Notes under the pieces: model-generated | The model's input: the letters and a program-made list of their open reading frames with translations, nothing else | What the model was told of the DNA's origin: nothing | Database searches by the model: none | Position numbers and translations under genes: made by a program | Assembly (NCBI GenBank): GCA_905171695.1 | Contig: LR991653.1 | Location: 1,722,150-1,786,149 of the forward strand | Direction of reading: 5' to 3' | Length of the DNA: 64,000 bases | Source: Candidatus Methanoperedentaceae archaeon GB37 | GTDB lineage: Archaea > Halobacteriota > Methanosarcinia > Methanosarcinales > EX4572-44 | Shown: positions 43,925 to 52,844 of the stretch, piece by piece | How the letters are laid out: each line of letters starts with the position of its first letter | Position numbering within the stretch: the first letter of the stretch is position 1

Positions 43925-46099
43925 TTATTCCTCCATGCTTTCCTCATCTAATCCTAATTGTTCATCCACAACTAGATCAGCTCCATATTTTGTGCCAATC
44001 TGCCAAAGTTCATGAGTTATTTCACCATTTTCTGCATTTTTCGCAAAGTTCCAAGCTCTTGATAATTCACTTCTTACTACAGGTAACAGGTCTGTGTCTT
44101 TTTCTTCAGGAAGTACAAGAACATCAATTATTGTTGCCCGTCTTTTACCCTTTGCTTTTCTTAATACTCTACCTCTCCTCTGGATATATTGCCTTGGATT
44201 AGTAGAGGATGCGAGAATTAGCGCTACATCAACCACAGGAATATCAACCCCCTCATCGAGACATCTTATACTAACAATTATGCTCGGATGTCTTTCAAAA
44301 AATAGTAATGTTCGTTCCCTCTCATCATCAGGCATATTTGAATGATAGATCAAGCAATTAATATCAGGTTTTTCTCTTTTTATTGCATCAGCAACCTGAT
44401 TCATTTGGTCTTCATCCTCACAATAAATAATCCATCTACTCCCAGGGGTATATTTTTCAGAGATTATATTTATAGCTACTTCGATCTTACCAAGGGCTTT
44501 TTTTAATATTCTTGCCCGTCTAATGAACATAAGTTCCAATTTTTTTGTATCTGAACTTGAATTGTCATTCACCTGCATTGCCTCAGGGTGGGCTGCAACA
44601 TATTTTTTTATTTCTCCAGTTATCTCTTCCCATTCTTTTTGCTCTTCTTGTGTTAGATTTACTGTTTTGAAATAGTAATTGTATCTAGTCAAGAACTTTC
44701 CAAGGATGGGAAATTCTTCATCATCATCTTTAGATAATCTTACCTTGCCTCCAATTGGTAATTCATAGACAGGCTTTTCACCAAAGCTCTTTTTTATAAC
44801 TTGGTCACCTTCACTGTCGAATGATCTCTCAGGTGTCGCTGATAATCCTAGTTTCTCATTAAAATGAACGGATTGTAATATTTTTCGGTGAGTAGGGCTT
44901 CCAATTCTATGGGCTTCATCTGCGATTAACACTGGTTTGCGAGCTTGACTTAGGTAAGTAATAAAATCATCAGAGGAAGCAGTACTCATTGTAGATATTA
45001 TGATCCTCGGTTTTTCGATGTCTGAAACGAACATTCTCTTTAAAGGATTATCTTTCCAGTTATTACCGCCTCCGGCCAATAGAACTGGAATTTCAGGATA
45101 AAATTCTCTCACATTTTCATACCACTGTTCTATTAATAACCTGCTCGGTACAAGGATTACAACTAATCTACCTTGATCTAACAAGTCAGATATTGCAAAT
45201 AACGCAGTATATGTTTTACCTGTTCCCGTTGCCATAGAGAGCATACCTATTCTTTGATTTTTTTCCCAAGATTCTATTGCTTGAATCTGGTAATAGTATG
45301 GGGTGATAGCATTCCTCTTTGTTTTATCTTTATCTTGCTTTTTCTTAAGAGTTCTTTTTCTAGCTCCGGGCCTGCAATCTTCAAATGTCAAATGGTTTCT
45401 ATATTTGGCGATTTCTTCTCTCTCAATAGCATTGAGAGCTCTTACTCTTGTGTTTTTAGTTCCGCCCCGTACTAGCTTTTCGAAATATTGTGCTTTCTTT
45501 TTCGCTTTATGAGATTCAAACTCAGTACCCCAGCTCCTATAAACATCGAATTCCTCATCATTACCCCAATCTTCTATCGAACTTACAGCTCTTTGAGTTT
45601 CATTTCCTGAGCCTGAGAAAGCAATGTAATCACCGTTTTTATCGTAGAACACTCCAATCTTTCTGTGATAGATGCCCCCCGGTCTTGTTGCAACGTAAAG
45701 TTCCAGTGAGCTTTTCTCTATCAATAGCCTTAACATATCTAAGCAATCTTTTTCGTCAGGGTTTTTTGACATTTGTAATAACACTTGTAGCAATGTTGCC
45801 TCTTTCTCCTCCTCAGTGCGTTTTCCTCTTAGCTCATAACCTTCTCTTGCAGTTTCTTCATCAATCTCTGGGATATCGGGAGAACATACTATCCTTACTT
45901 TTCCTCCGCGAATTACAAAATCTAATAAATCCTCACCTAATTCTCGATAGATGTTAGCCCGGAAATACCCAACAGCTCTATCATATCGTTCTGAAGCAGA
46001 TAAACATGGTGAATAGAAATCAGCGATAATTTGGTCTTCTTCTGTGTTGTATTCTGGTTTTAGTTTGATTTCTCGGAGACTTGTTTTAGTTTCTCCCAT
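43925..46099 (-). CDS. PLD-nuclease domain fused to DEAH-box (SF2) helicase
   Basis: A 724-residue protein. The N-terminal phospholipase-D-like domain has one HxK...D motif (H145, K147, D153 in YHRKIGVFYD) followed by SGSGNET, the usual nuclease arrangement of restriction-type PLD enzymes. The SF2 helicase has motif I ATGTGKT near 290, DEAH at 395-398, SAT near 420, and motifs V-VI in RCLDEGVDIPVVDVAL then QYIQRRGRVLRK near 630. It resembles restriction subunits and UvrB/RecQ-like nuclease-helicases of defence islands. It lies 18 bases after the methyltransferase and 2 before the next gene, the likely restriction effector of the operon. Confidence 0.88.
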   Translation of the reverse strand: MGETKTSLREIKLKPEYNTEEDQIIADFYSPCLSASERYDRAVGYFRANIYRELGEDLLDFVIRGGKVRIVCSPDIPEIDEETAREGYELRGKRTEEEKEATLLQVLLQMSKNPDEKDCLDMLRLLIEKSSLELYVATRPGGIYHRKIGVFYDKNGDYIAFSGSGNETQRAVSSIEDWGNDEEFDVYRSWGTEFESHKAKKKAQYFEKLVRGGTKNTRVRALNAIEREEIAKYRNHLTFEDCRPGARKRTLKKKQDKDKTKRNAITPYYYQIQAIESWEKNQRIGMLSMATGTGKTYTALFAISDLLDQGRLVVILVPSRLLIEQWYENVREFYPEIPVLLAGGGNNWKDNPLKRMFVSDIEKPRIIISTMSTASSDDFITYLSQARKPVLIADEAHRIGSPTHRKILQSVHFNEKLGLSATPERSFDSEGDQVIKKSFGEKPVYELPIGGKVRLSKDDDEEFPILGKFLTRYNYYFKTVNLTQEEQKEWEEITGEIKKYVAAHPEAMQVNDNSSSDTKKLELMFIRRARILKKALGKIEVAINIISEKYTPGSRWIIYCEDEDQMNQVADAIKREKPDINCLIYHSNMPDDERERTLLFFERHPSIIVSIRCLDEGVDIPVVDVALILASSTNPRQYIQRRGRVLRKAKGKRRATIIDVLVLPEEKDTDLLPVVRSELSRAWNFAKNAENGEITHELWQIGTKYGADLVVDEQLGLDEESMEE

Positions 46100-46117
46100 T
46101 AACTCTCGCCCCCAATA

Positions 46118-47041
46118 TTATCGCCCTCCATTAAGGTCCCACGCATTTGGAAATCGTACCTTAGAACTTCTTGCATAAACGGCGTCTTTTTCGATTGAAC
46201 GCCATCTTCTATTTAAATTCTCAGCAGCCCACCCAGTCACATTGCTTCCAGCGAATGGATCAATAACAATATCTCTTTCATCAGTTAAAAACAGAATAAA
46301 GAATTTTGCCAAATCTACTGGCATTCTTGCAGGATGATACCTTATCTTATGTTTCTTACAATACTCTAAATATGGGTCTGTGGATGCCGAGTTAGAGATA
46401 TATAGCACGTTAGATGGAATTGCACCTCCATTATCTCGTAAGAAACTCTTTTCTCCAATCTTGTATCCGGATGGTCGACTTCCTGAATTGTATTTTTTAT
46501 TTTTCAATACTTTTTTCATTGCAGGGCTGTACTCCTGAAGGACGGCTTTATTGTCAGCTTTTGGGTATGGACTCTTTGAAAGCCACCATATTCTTGAAAA
46601 TGTATTTTTAACCCTTATTCTTCTAACATTTACCCATTCAACGGGTGACGGCAAGGCTGAAGGATTGTGCCATATAAACTCCTGGCACAGATGATAGTTA
46701 CCTCTTTTTTTAAGCTCCATTAATGCCTCAAGACTTTCAATCGACATTGCAGGCAGGCCTGATACCCATGAGTTACCTAGCTCAACAACAAGGGAACCGT
46801 CATCTGCAAGCAGTTCATTAAAAATTTCAGCGAACCCAGCTAGCCAGTTAACATATTCCTCACCGTTTAAATTACCATACGCTTTTTTCTTTTTTAGCGG
46901 GAAAGGAGGTGATGTAAAAATTAAATTAACTTTATTCTGAAGGGGTTTAAACCACTTTGAACGCAAGATATCCTCAGCTAACCCCTGGTACACCACACCC
47001 TTTCGGGTTCGATATAGTGGCCCATTAGCCATACCTATCAT
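46118..47041 (-). CDS. DNA methyltransferase, N4-cytosine/N6-adenine type
   Basis: A 307-residue methyltransferase of the beta arrangement: catalytic motif IV TSPPF at 43-47 comes before the SAM-binding motif I VIDPFAGSNVTGWAAE near 260. TSPP favours N4-cytosine, but N6-adenine enzymes of this class occur. The 150 residues between form a target-recognition region (WHNPSALPSPVEWVNVRRIR). AGGAAGGGG lies directly before the ATG at 47041; a second ATG 9 bases inside may be used. It opens the five-gene operon and probably marks self DNA. Confidence 0.9.
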   Translation of the reverse strand: MIGMANGPLYRTRKGVVYQGLAEDILRSKWFKPLQNKVNLIFTSPPFPLKKKKAYGNLNGEEYVNWLAGFAEIFNELLADDGSLVVELGNSWVSGLPAMSIESLEALMELKKRGNYHLCQEFIWHNPSALPSPVEWVNVRRIRVKNTFSRIWWLSKSPYPKADNKAVLQEYSPAMKKVLKNKKYNSGSRPSGYKIGEKSFLRDNGGAIPSNVLYISNSASTDPYLEYCKKHKIRYHPARMPVDLAKFFILFLTDERDIVIDPFAGSNVTGWAAENLNRRWRSIEKDAVYARSSKVRFPNAWDLNGGR

Positions 47042-47085
47042 CCCCTTCCTAAACCTTACACCCTATAAAGGATTTTTTCTATTAT

Positions 47086-47124
47086 AAATGAAACCCTCTT
47101 CTGTTCCCACTATAGGTTTCATTT
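47086..47124 (-). promoter_or_regulatory. 10-base inverted repeat overlapping the modification operon promoter
   Basis: AAATGAAACC (47086-47095) and GGTTTCATTT (47115-47124) are perfect inverted copies with a 19-base gap. The near copy abuts a TATA-like TTTATAATAG (about 47079-47088 on the minus strand) 40 bases before the methyltransferase ATG. This layout suits an operator or a hairpin controlling the operon. The remaining sequence to 47452 is AT-rich and holds only the right flank repeat and TATA-like TATATATAAT near 47218; no gene is seen. Confidence 0.5.
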
Positions 47125-47174
47125 CCGTTAAACGAGGGCAACAACCTCGTGAATTTATGATCTTCGTTCCCAAA

Positions 47175-47188
47175 GGCAGGTTTTCGAA
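47175..47188. repeat. Right copy of 14-base inverted repeat flanking the modification island
   Basis: GGCAGGTTTTCGAA, the exact reverse complement of 41278-41291. Together they bracket the operon, 5.9 kb apart. Confidence 0.5.
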
Positions 47189-47452
47189 TTGCACATAACT
47201 TGTTCATATCCACAACTATATATAATGTTTTATATTTAAAACTAACCGTTTTGTGAACAAAATTTACAGAACTGATCGGGTTATCTGCCGATAAAAACAG
47301 ACAACCTCTCTTTTACATGATTAGGGAACATTCAAGAAAGAAATAAAAATTTAAGTCAGAAAATTAATTCGATAACTTCCATCAAGCCCTGAAGATCTCT
47401 ATCTCTATCATCTTCATCCGTTTTTCACCATAACAGTATACAGTGTTCTCTT

Positions 47453-47806
47453 TCAGGCTTCTGTCAGTTTCATTATGGCTTCTGCAATATCTCCACTGGT
47501 CTCTTCCAGTGCACGCCGGGAGTCTTCCTCTGTTCTGCCTGTCTGTTCAACGACGAGCCTGACATCATCCTCTCGTATCTCTACTCCGTGTTCGATCTCT
47601 TCTGGCGTGCCAGTGATCTGATAGGTCTTCGTGCCACGTGCGTCCATGATCGTCACCTGAGCGTCGTTGAAGACGATGTCTCTATCCTCTAATCGGATCA
47701 CTACCTGTTTTACATCGTCAAGTACTTCGAGGTCGATTCCCATCTGCTTCATCATCTGCTTCATCTTCTTGGGATTCATCCCTCGACCCCCTATGCCCGG
47801 AATCAT
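47453..47806 (-). CDS. nac: Archaeal nascent polypeptide-associated complex protein
   Basis: A 117-residue NAC-alpha homologue that binds ribosomes and emerging chains. MIPGIGGRGMNPKKMKQMMKQMGI is the archaeal N-terminus, the NAC barrel follows (VVIRLEDRDIVFNDAQVTIM), and a C-terminal UBA domain (VEQTGRTEEDSRRALEETSG) ends it. Archaeal NAC forms homodimers. It follows the IscA-like gene by 19 bases on the same strand. Confidence 0.95.
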   Translation of the reverse strand: MIPGIGGRGMNPKKMKQMMKQMGIDLEVLDDVKQVVIRLEDRDIVFNDAQVTIMDARGTKTYQITGTPEEIEHGVEIREDDVRLVVEQTGRTEEDSRRALEETSGDIAEAIMKLTEA

Positions 47807-47825
47807 GGTCGTACCACCTCAAATC

Positions 47826-48137
47826 TCATGTCTTGCTGCATTCCGACTCACAACCATCTATTCTTTCAATCGTGAAGCCCTTGGTATGCTCATCATCGAT
47901 GTAATCGATTATAAACCCTCCTTTCTCGCCTTCAAGTCCATCTTCAACATAAATATTCAATCCTTTCGAGTCAAAGACGGCATCATTCTTCATCTTCACG
48001 TCCACAAGACTTAACCCGTATCGCAGACCATTGCAGCTCATACCAGCGGTATAGATACGAAGCCCATGATCCTCCATCTTCTCATTCCTCTGTATCTCTC
48101 TGATCTCTTTCAATGCAGAATCTGTTATCTCGATCAT
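47826..48137 (-). CDS. IscA/HesB-like iron-sulfur carrier with altered C-terminal cysteines
   Basis: A 103-residue A-type carrier fold: ITDSALKEIREIQ at the N-terminus, Cys35 in AGMSCNGLRYGLSLV and the GGFIIDYID block. The usual C-terminal C-G-C pair is replaced by C96-x3-C100 (GCESEC). Three cysteines remain, so cluster or metal binding is plausible with changed geometry. It is upstream of nac in the same direction. Confidence 0.83.
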   Translation of the reverse strand: MIEITDSALKEIREIQRNEKMEDHGLRIYTAGMSCNGLRYGLSLVDVKMKNDAVFDSKGLNIYVEDGLEGEKGGFIIDYIDDEHTKGFTIERIDGCESECSKT

Positions 48138-48279
48138 TACGATTCACAACCACCCTAACTCACAATATTATCGATATATAAAAACATCGATAAGACGCGA
48201 CTCTCAGCCTGCGAGCGTCCAGTTTGTTCTCAAGACTTCATACCAAAACCCAGTTTTGAGGCGTATTGACAGGGACCTC

Positions 48280-49782
48280 TCACTCCCTTGCTGCTTCCTT
48301 GAACCGTGTGACAAGGAAGTCGTTGTCGAGCGATGACAGGAAATAGCCGAGTCGTGGACCTGATTTTGTGGATAATAATGTGATGTAGATTTTTTGGAAA
48401 AATTCCTTCGGTTCAACATTGGCTTCTTTTGCTATACTATAAATACCATCGTGTATCTCCTGTGGAGTCTTCCACTCACTTATTTTTTCTGCAAGAACAT
48501 CAAACATCGCTCTATCTTTTGAATCAAAGCTTTTAGTGGCTTGTGGCAATCTTTCGTGCACTCTGAACCTGAGAGTGGGTGGGGCGTATCGTTCAACCCA
48601 CCTCCGGGCATTCTCTGCACGTGCGAGGACGCTTCTCAGATCTGAGATCTCATAACCGCTTCGTTTAAGGATGCCGAGAAGTGCATCGGCATCCCTTGCC
48701 ACCTGAACCGCCGTCACAAGGTGTCTGAACGGTATTGAGGTCTCCTCTCCTCGCCTCGTCTGGGATAGCTGGTGTGCGCGAGGATTGACCCTCCGATCAT
48801 ACTCATCGATGAGGTTCAGGAGTGGAACTCCTGGATCGAACTCGATATGTTTCTCAGGCTTTGATCGTATTATGAGGTAGCGCAGAACCTCTGGCGGGAC
48901 CACCTCAAGCATCTCATTGATAGATATTGCGACACCCTTCGATGAGTGCATCGCACCCTTGCCCTTCAACATTATCCACTCATATACGATTGGGTACGGT
49001 GCTTCATACTGGTAGACCTCTTCTGCGATCCGCTTCCCAGTGTCATACGAGCCCCCCCTTGTTGCATGATCCTTCCCAAAGGGTTCAACCGTGACACCAA
49101 GAATCTTCCAGCGCGCCGGCCAATCAACGCGCCAAGTGAGCTTACCACCGCCAACAATCGAGGCAATCCCCTGAAACCCGCATCTACACCTAATCTCAAC
49201 GCTCTCTTCACGGGCGTTGAAGCCCACAACCTCAGTCCCAACGATCCTCTCACACAGAGGGCACAACGGGTTGAAAGGACTCCAACCATTGGGCAGGCTT
49301 CGATGAGAGATCTCCTCAAGTATCCTCGCAATACTATCTCTCTTCTCAAGTGCGACCTTTATCGCCCCTCTATACCTCCCACTATTATAAAGATCGTCTG
49401 CACGCAAAACCTCGGCATCGATCTCGAGCAACTCAAGCGACTCCAGAAAAGGTTCGAGGAAATGCTCTGCATAGTTCTCATGACCCCCGCACGGACATGG
49501 GATCCTGAAGAGCGGCTTTCCAACCTCCTTCTCATAAGTCTCCGGGAGGAACGGGTAAACCGTTCGAAGCGGATCAAAGTTGTCTGCAACATATATCAGC
49601 CTGACATCAACGCCCCGCTCATCAAGTGCCCGATACACCGCGTCAGCAGTCACAACCTCACGCATATTCCCGATGTGAATCTCGCCAGAGGGTGTGATCC
49701 CGGACGCCACAACATGACTATCACCACCCCTCAACTCACATACCTCTTCAGCAATCGCATCAGCCCAATGCAGATCTACCAT
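48280..49782 (-). CDS. lysS: Lysyl-tRNA synthetase, class I
   Basis: A 500-residue class I LysRS, the form used by most euryarchaea. The HIGH motif is IHIGN near residue 35 (SGITPSGEIHIGNMREVV) and the KMSKS counterpart is MHSSKG near 275. An internal Zn-ribbon pair CPCGGHE and CPLCERI/CRCGFQG is visible. C-terminal helical domain contacts the anticodon. Divergent from aroE across 170 bases. Confidence 0.95.
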   Translation of the reverse strand: MVDLHWADAIAEEVCELRGGDSHVVASGITPSGEIHIGNMREVVTADAVYRALDERGVDVRLIYVADNFDPLRTVYPFLPETYEKEVGKPLFRIPCPCGGHENYAEHFLEPFLESLELLEIDAEVLRADDLYNSGRYRGAIKVALEKRDSIARILEEISHRSLPNGWSPFNPLCPLCERIVGTEVVGFNAREESVEIRCRCGFQGIASIVGGGKLTWRVDWPARWKILGVTVEPFGKDHATRGGSYDTGKRIAEEVYQYEAPYPIVYEWIMLKGKGAMHSSKGVAISINEMLEVVPPEVLRYLIIRSKPEKHIEFDPGVPLLNLIDEYDRRVNPRAHQLSQTRRGEETSIPFRHLVTAVQVARDADALLGILKRSGYEISDLRSVLARAENARRWVERYAPPTLRFRVHERLPQATKSFDSKDRAMFDVLAEKISEWKTPQEIHDGIYSIAKEANVEPKEFFQKIYITLLSTKSGPRLGYFLSSLDNDFLVTRFKEAARE

Positions 49783-49952
49783 CGTTCACAAACACCTACC
49801 CAAAAGAAAACAGCCTCACCAAACATCCGATCACCAGTAGAGAGTCTTCGAGAGTGATAAAGCCACTGCGCGGTCGAGGCTGCTGCAATGTCAAGTACCA
49901 CCACTGAGGATTTTAAAAAGTTTTTTCTACTTTTGTCGCAATCGTCTTTCTC

Positions 49953-50783
49953 ATGGAAGAGGTTTTTGGCGTTTTTGGCGATCCTGTTGAGCATAGTCTT
50001 TCGCCTGTTATGCACAATGCAGCTATATCTGCTCTTGGTATGAAGGCGCGTTATCATGCGTTCAGGGTGAGTCGTGAAGGGCTTGGGGATGCTCTTCTTG
50101 GGGCGTGTGCGATGGGTTTTGGTGGTGTTAATCTGACGATCCCTCTTAAAGAGAGGGCGTTGGAGCTTGGCTTTCTTGAGCCTGATGCTCTCTCTCGTGG
50201 GATTGGTGCTGTGAATACTGTGGATTTTAAGGATGGTATTAGGGGTTTTAATACTGATGGTGTTGGTGCTCTACGGGCGCTTGAAGATGCTTGCGGTTCT
50301 ATTCGTGGTAAGCGTGTGGTCTTGCTTGGTGCTGGTGGTGCAGCTCGTGCTATTGCCTTTCAGTTTGCTTCTGTTGGTGCGCGGGTTTTGATCGTGAATC
50401 GGACGGAAGAGCGGGGGCGTCGGCTTGCTGAGAGTGTGTCGTCGGTTGGGGGGGCTGTGGAGGCTTTTGGTTTTGCGTCTCTTGGTGAACTTTTGGATAG
50501 CGCTCATGTGCTGGTGAATGCTACATCGGTTGGGATGCACCCTCTCGTCAATAGAACTATTGTCACTGGTGATATGTTGCATCCTGGTCTTGTGGTCTTT
50601 GATATTGTGTATAATCCATTGAAGACACGGTTGCTTTTGGAGGCTGAGGCTGCTGGTGCACGGATTGTGACAGGTGAGATGATGCTTGTGTATCAGGGTG
50701 CTGAAGCCTTTAGGATATGGACTGGGGTTATGCCACCTGTGGATGTTATGAAGAGGGCAGTTCTTGATGCACTGGGTGTATGA
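49953..50783 (+). CDS. aroE: Shikimate dehydrogenase
   Basis: A 276-residue NADP-dependent enzyme reducing 3-dehydroshikimate. FGDPVEHSLSPVMHN binds shikimate near residue 6, the catalytic lysine is in NLTIPLKE near 66, the catalytic Asp in FNTDGVGALRAL near 100, and the NADP loop is VLLGAGGAARAIAF near 123. It is followed 18 bases later by tyrA. The gene is conspicuously T/G-rich on the coding strand, a shift towards GTT/GGT codons compared with tyrA. Confidence 0.95.
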   Translation: MEEVFGVFGDPVEHSLSPVMHNAAISALGMKARYHAFRVSREGLGDALLGACAMGFGGVNLTIPLKERALELGFLEPDALSRGIGAVNTVDFKDGIRGFNTDGVGALRALEDACGSIRGKRVVLLGAGGAARAIAFQFASVGARVLIVNRTEERGRRLAESVSSVGGAVEAFGFASLGELLDSAHVLVNATSVGMHPLVNRTIVTGDMLHPGLVVFDIVYNPLKTRLLLEAEAAGARIVTGEMMLVYQGAEAFRIWTGVMPPVDVMKRAVLDALGV

Positions 50784-50801
50784 GCCTTTGGGTGGTTGTT
50801 T

Positions 50802-52103
50802 ATGGAGATTCTGATAATCGGCGGCACTGGTGAGACTGGGCAGTGGTTTGCTAGGTTCTTTAAGGATAGAGGTTTTGGTGTTACGGTGTGGGGGAAGAAT
50901 CGCAGGCTTGATGTTGCAGAGAGGCTGGGCGTTCCATTCGCAGATGACCTCGACAAGGCTATTAGTGAGAGTGATATTGTGATGATCTCTGTTCCTATCA
51001 ACGTTACAGAGTCGATCATCAGGGAGGTTGCACCCAAGATGCGCACGGGGAGTCTTCTTATGGATGTCACATCGATAAAGAAGGGGCCTGTTGATGCAAT
51101 GGAGAGGTACGCGCCAGAGGGTGTGGAGTGTCTTGGCACGCACCCGATGTTTGGGCCAAGTATACCTGATATTCGTGGTCAGACCGTGATACTCACGCCG
51201 ACGAGGCGCTGCGCCAAGTGGCTGCCGATAATCGAGGAGATATATACCAAGGCTGGTGCGCACATCGAGGTTATAACGCCTGTTGAGCATGATGAGGTCA
51301 TGCGGGTGGTTCAGGGGCTAACACACTTTGCTTACATCTCGATCGCAGCAACCCTTGAAGCGATCAACTTCGATGTTGCAAAGTCCCGTAGATTCATGAG
51401 CCCGGTCTATGAGATCATGCTCGATTTCGTGGGCCGCATACTTGCACAGAATCCATACCTCTATGCCATGATCCAGACAAACCCGCACGTTACCGATCTG
51501 CACGAGATCTTCATAGATGAGTGCAGGAGCCTCTCAGACCTGATCAAGGAGGGCGACATCGAGGGCTTTGTTGAGCGGATGAAGCGGGCAGCACGACACT
51601 TCGCAAATACCGAGGCTGCACAGCGACGCTCAGAGAAATTGATAAACATGAAGATAGCAGAGTACGAGCGGTTTCTGGGGTCGGTCAAGAGCGACTGTGC
51701 CGTAAAACACCTCTACACAGGCAGGGTTCACACGGGAACCCTCGTTGAGGTAACACCACTTAGAATAACACTGCAGAAGAAGAAGAGGAAGATCCACCTG
51801 AAGATCGAGAACGTGAAGCTTCTGACAGAGGAGGAGTACAACGATTGGAGACGAAGAGAGATGGCGCGTGTCACAAAGGACGTCTCGGTCTATATTCCAG
51901 ATGGATCAGACCCGAGGGTTATAGAGCGGCTCATAGAGGGCTTAAGCCCTGAGATAATAAGCGTGCGAGTGATTGACACGTATAGTAAGAGCGATGAGGG
52001 GGTGAGTATCACCTATCGATTGACCCTCCTTCAAGAGAACCAGAGAGAGACGCTTCAACGAGTGATAGATCTTCTAGTGGGAATCGGCTGCAGAGAGCGC
52101 TGA
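50802..52103 (+). CDS. tyrA: Prephenate dehydrogenase with C-terminal extension
   Basis: A 433-residue protein. NAD loop MEILIIGGTGETGQWFARFF at the start, SDIVMISVPINVTESII near 63, the prephenate-binding GTHPMFGPSIPDIRGQ near 112 and the catalytic region VVQGLTHFAYISIAATLEA near 170. The last 150 residues after about 285 hold a small beta domain (HTGTLVEVTPLRITLQKKKR) and an ACT-like regulatory module (VSVYIPDGSDPRVIERL to C-terminus), probable feedback control by an aromatic amino acid. ATG 50802 has GGGTGG before it. Its end overlaps the convergent radical SAM gene by 30 bases. Confidence 0.92.
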   Translation: MEILIIGGTGETGQWFARFFKDRGFGVTVWGKNRRLDVAERLGVPFADDLDKAISESDIVMISVPINVTESIIREVAPKMRTGSLLMDVTSIKKGPVDAMERYAPEGVECLGTHPMFGPSIPDIRGQTVILTPTRRCAKWLPIIEEIYTKAGAHIEVITPVEHDEVMRVVQGLTHFAYISIAATLEAINFDVAKSRRFMSPVYEIMLDFVGRILAQNPYLYAMIQTNPHVTDLHEIFIDECRSLSDLIKEGDIEGFVERMKRAARHFANTEAAQRRSEKLINMKIAEYERFLGSVKSDCAVKHLYTGRVHTGTLVEVTPLRITLQKKKRKIHLKIENVKLLTEEEYNDWRRREMARVTKDVSVYIPDGSDPRVIERLIEGLSPEIISVRVIDTYSKSDEGVSITYRLTLLQENQRETLQRVIDLLVGIGCRER

Positions 52104-52835
52104 GGAGACCTTCTCTTCACCCTTCTCGATCGTGCGAATCCGCAGGTTGCCCACGAGATCGAGCACGCTCTCTCCAAGTGAGAGCACCTCGTCTCGTGAG
52201 AGCTGCTTCTCAGAGCGTATCGCCTCACTCGGTGCATTCCCAGGGACGCCCTGCCTGAGCACCCATTCACACTCCCGTCCTGAAAGCTCTGAGGCAATGC
52301 CTCTCACGAACTCTCTCGTTCCAAAGCTTCGGAAGAGCGTGGTTCTAACCTCAACCATCCCGTTCACAATCTCGAGCGACTCCGCCACCCGACGCGTAAC
52401 CTCAGCACCATCGACCCCGGTAATCTCGCCATAGGCTTTGGGATCATCAAGTGGCGCCTTAATATCAAGAAAGACGCGATCAACGAGATCATTCTCCACG
52501 AGAGAAGAGAGGACATCAGGATAAAAGCCGCTTGTCTCGATCCCAACTGCAAGGTCGAGATCCTTCACAAGAGTGGATAGATCGATAAGCTCCTTTGCCT
52601 GCGCACACGGCTCACCACCTGAGAATACAACACCGCTCACAAAATCGCGCACCTCTCTAATCTTATCCTCAACAAAACCATACTCTACGGTCTCTCTCCC
52701 TCCCTGCAGCAGGTGATTGTGACAGTAAATACATCGGAGTGGACAGCCCCTGTAGAACAGAACAGAGACTGCTCGCCCATACCAGTCGATCGTTGAGAGC
52801 GGGATGAAACCACCAAAGTTCAATCTACAGCTCAT
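52074..52835 (-). CDS. Radical SAM activating enzyme, anaerobic ribonucleotide reductase activase-like
   Basis: A 253-residue radical SAM protein. The cluster motif CPLRCIYCHN (C-x3-C-x2-C) is near residue 31 after GGFIPLSTIDWYGRAVSVLF, the NrdG/PflA-type opening. VVFSGGEPCAQ near 90 and FLDIKAPLDDP near 140 are SAM-binding segments. Such proteins install glycyl radicals in class III ribonucleotide reductase or pyruvate-formate-lyase-like partners. No partner is adjacent, so the target is open. Confidence 0.84.
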   Translation of the reverse strand: MSCRLNFGGFIPLSTIDWYGRAVSVLFYRGCPLRCIYCHNHLLQGGRETVEYGFVEDKIREVRDFVSGVVFSGGEPCAQAKELIDLSTLVKDLDLAVGIETSGFYPDVLSSLVENDLVDRVFLDIKAPLDDPKAYGEITGVDGAEVTRRVAESLEIVNGMVEVRTTLFRSFGTREFVRGIASELSGRECEWVLRQGVPGNAPSEAIRSEKQLSRDEVLSLGESVLDLVGNLRIRTIEKGEEKVSSALSAADSH

Positions 52836-52844
52836 CGTTAGAAG

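Noticed and set aside
41744..47041. Classical Dnd phosphorothioation or DISARM system
   Set aside because: DndB, DndC and DndE signatures and the DrmA/DrmB helicase and DUF1998 proteins are missing; only the ATPase resembles DndD and only the methyltransferase and PLD motifs recall DISARM.
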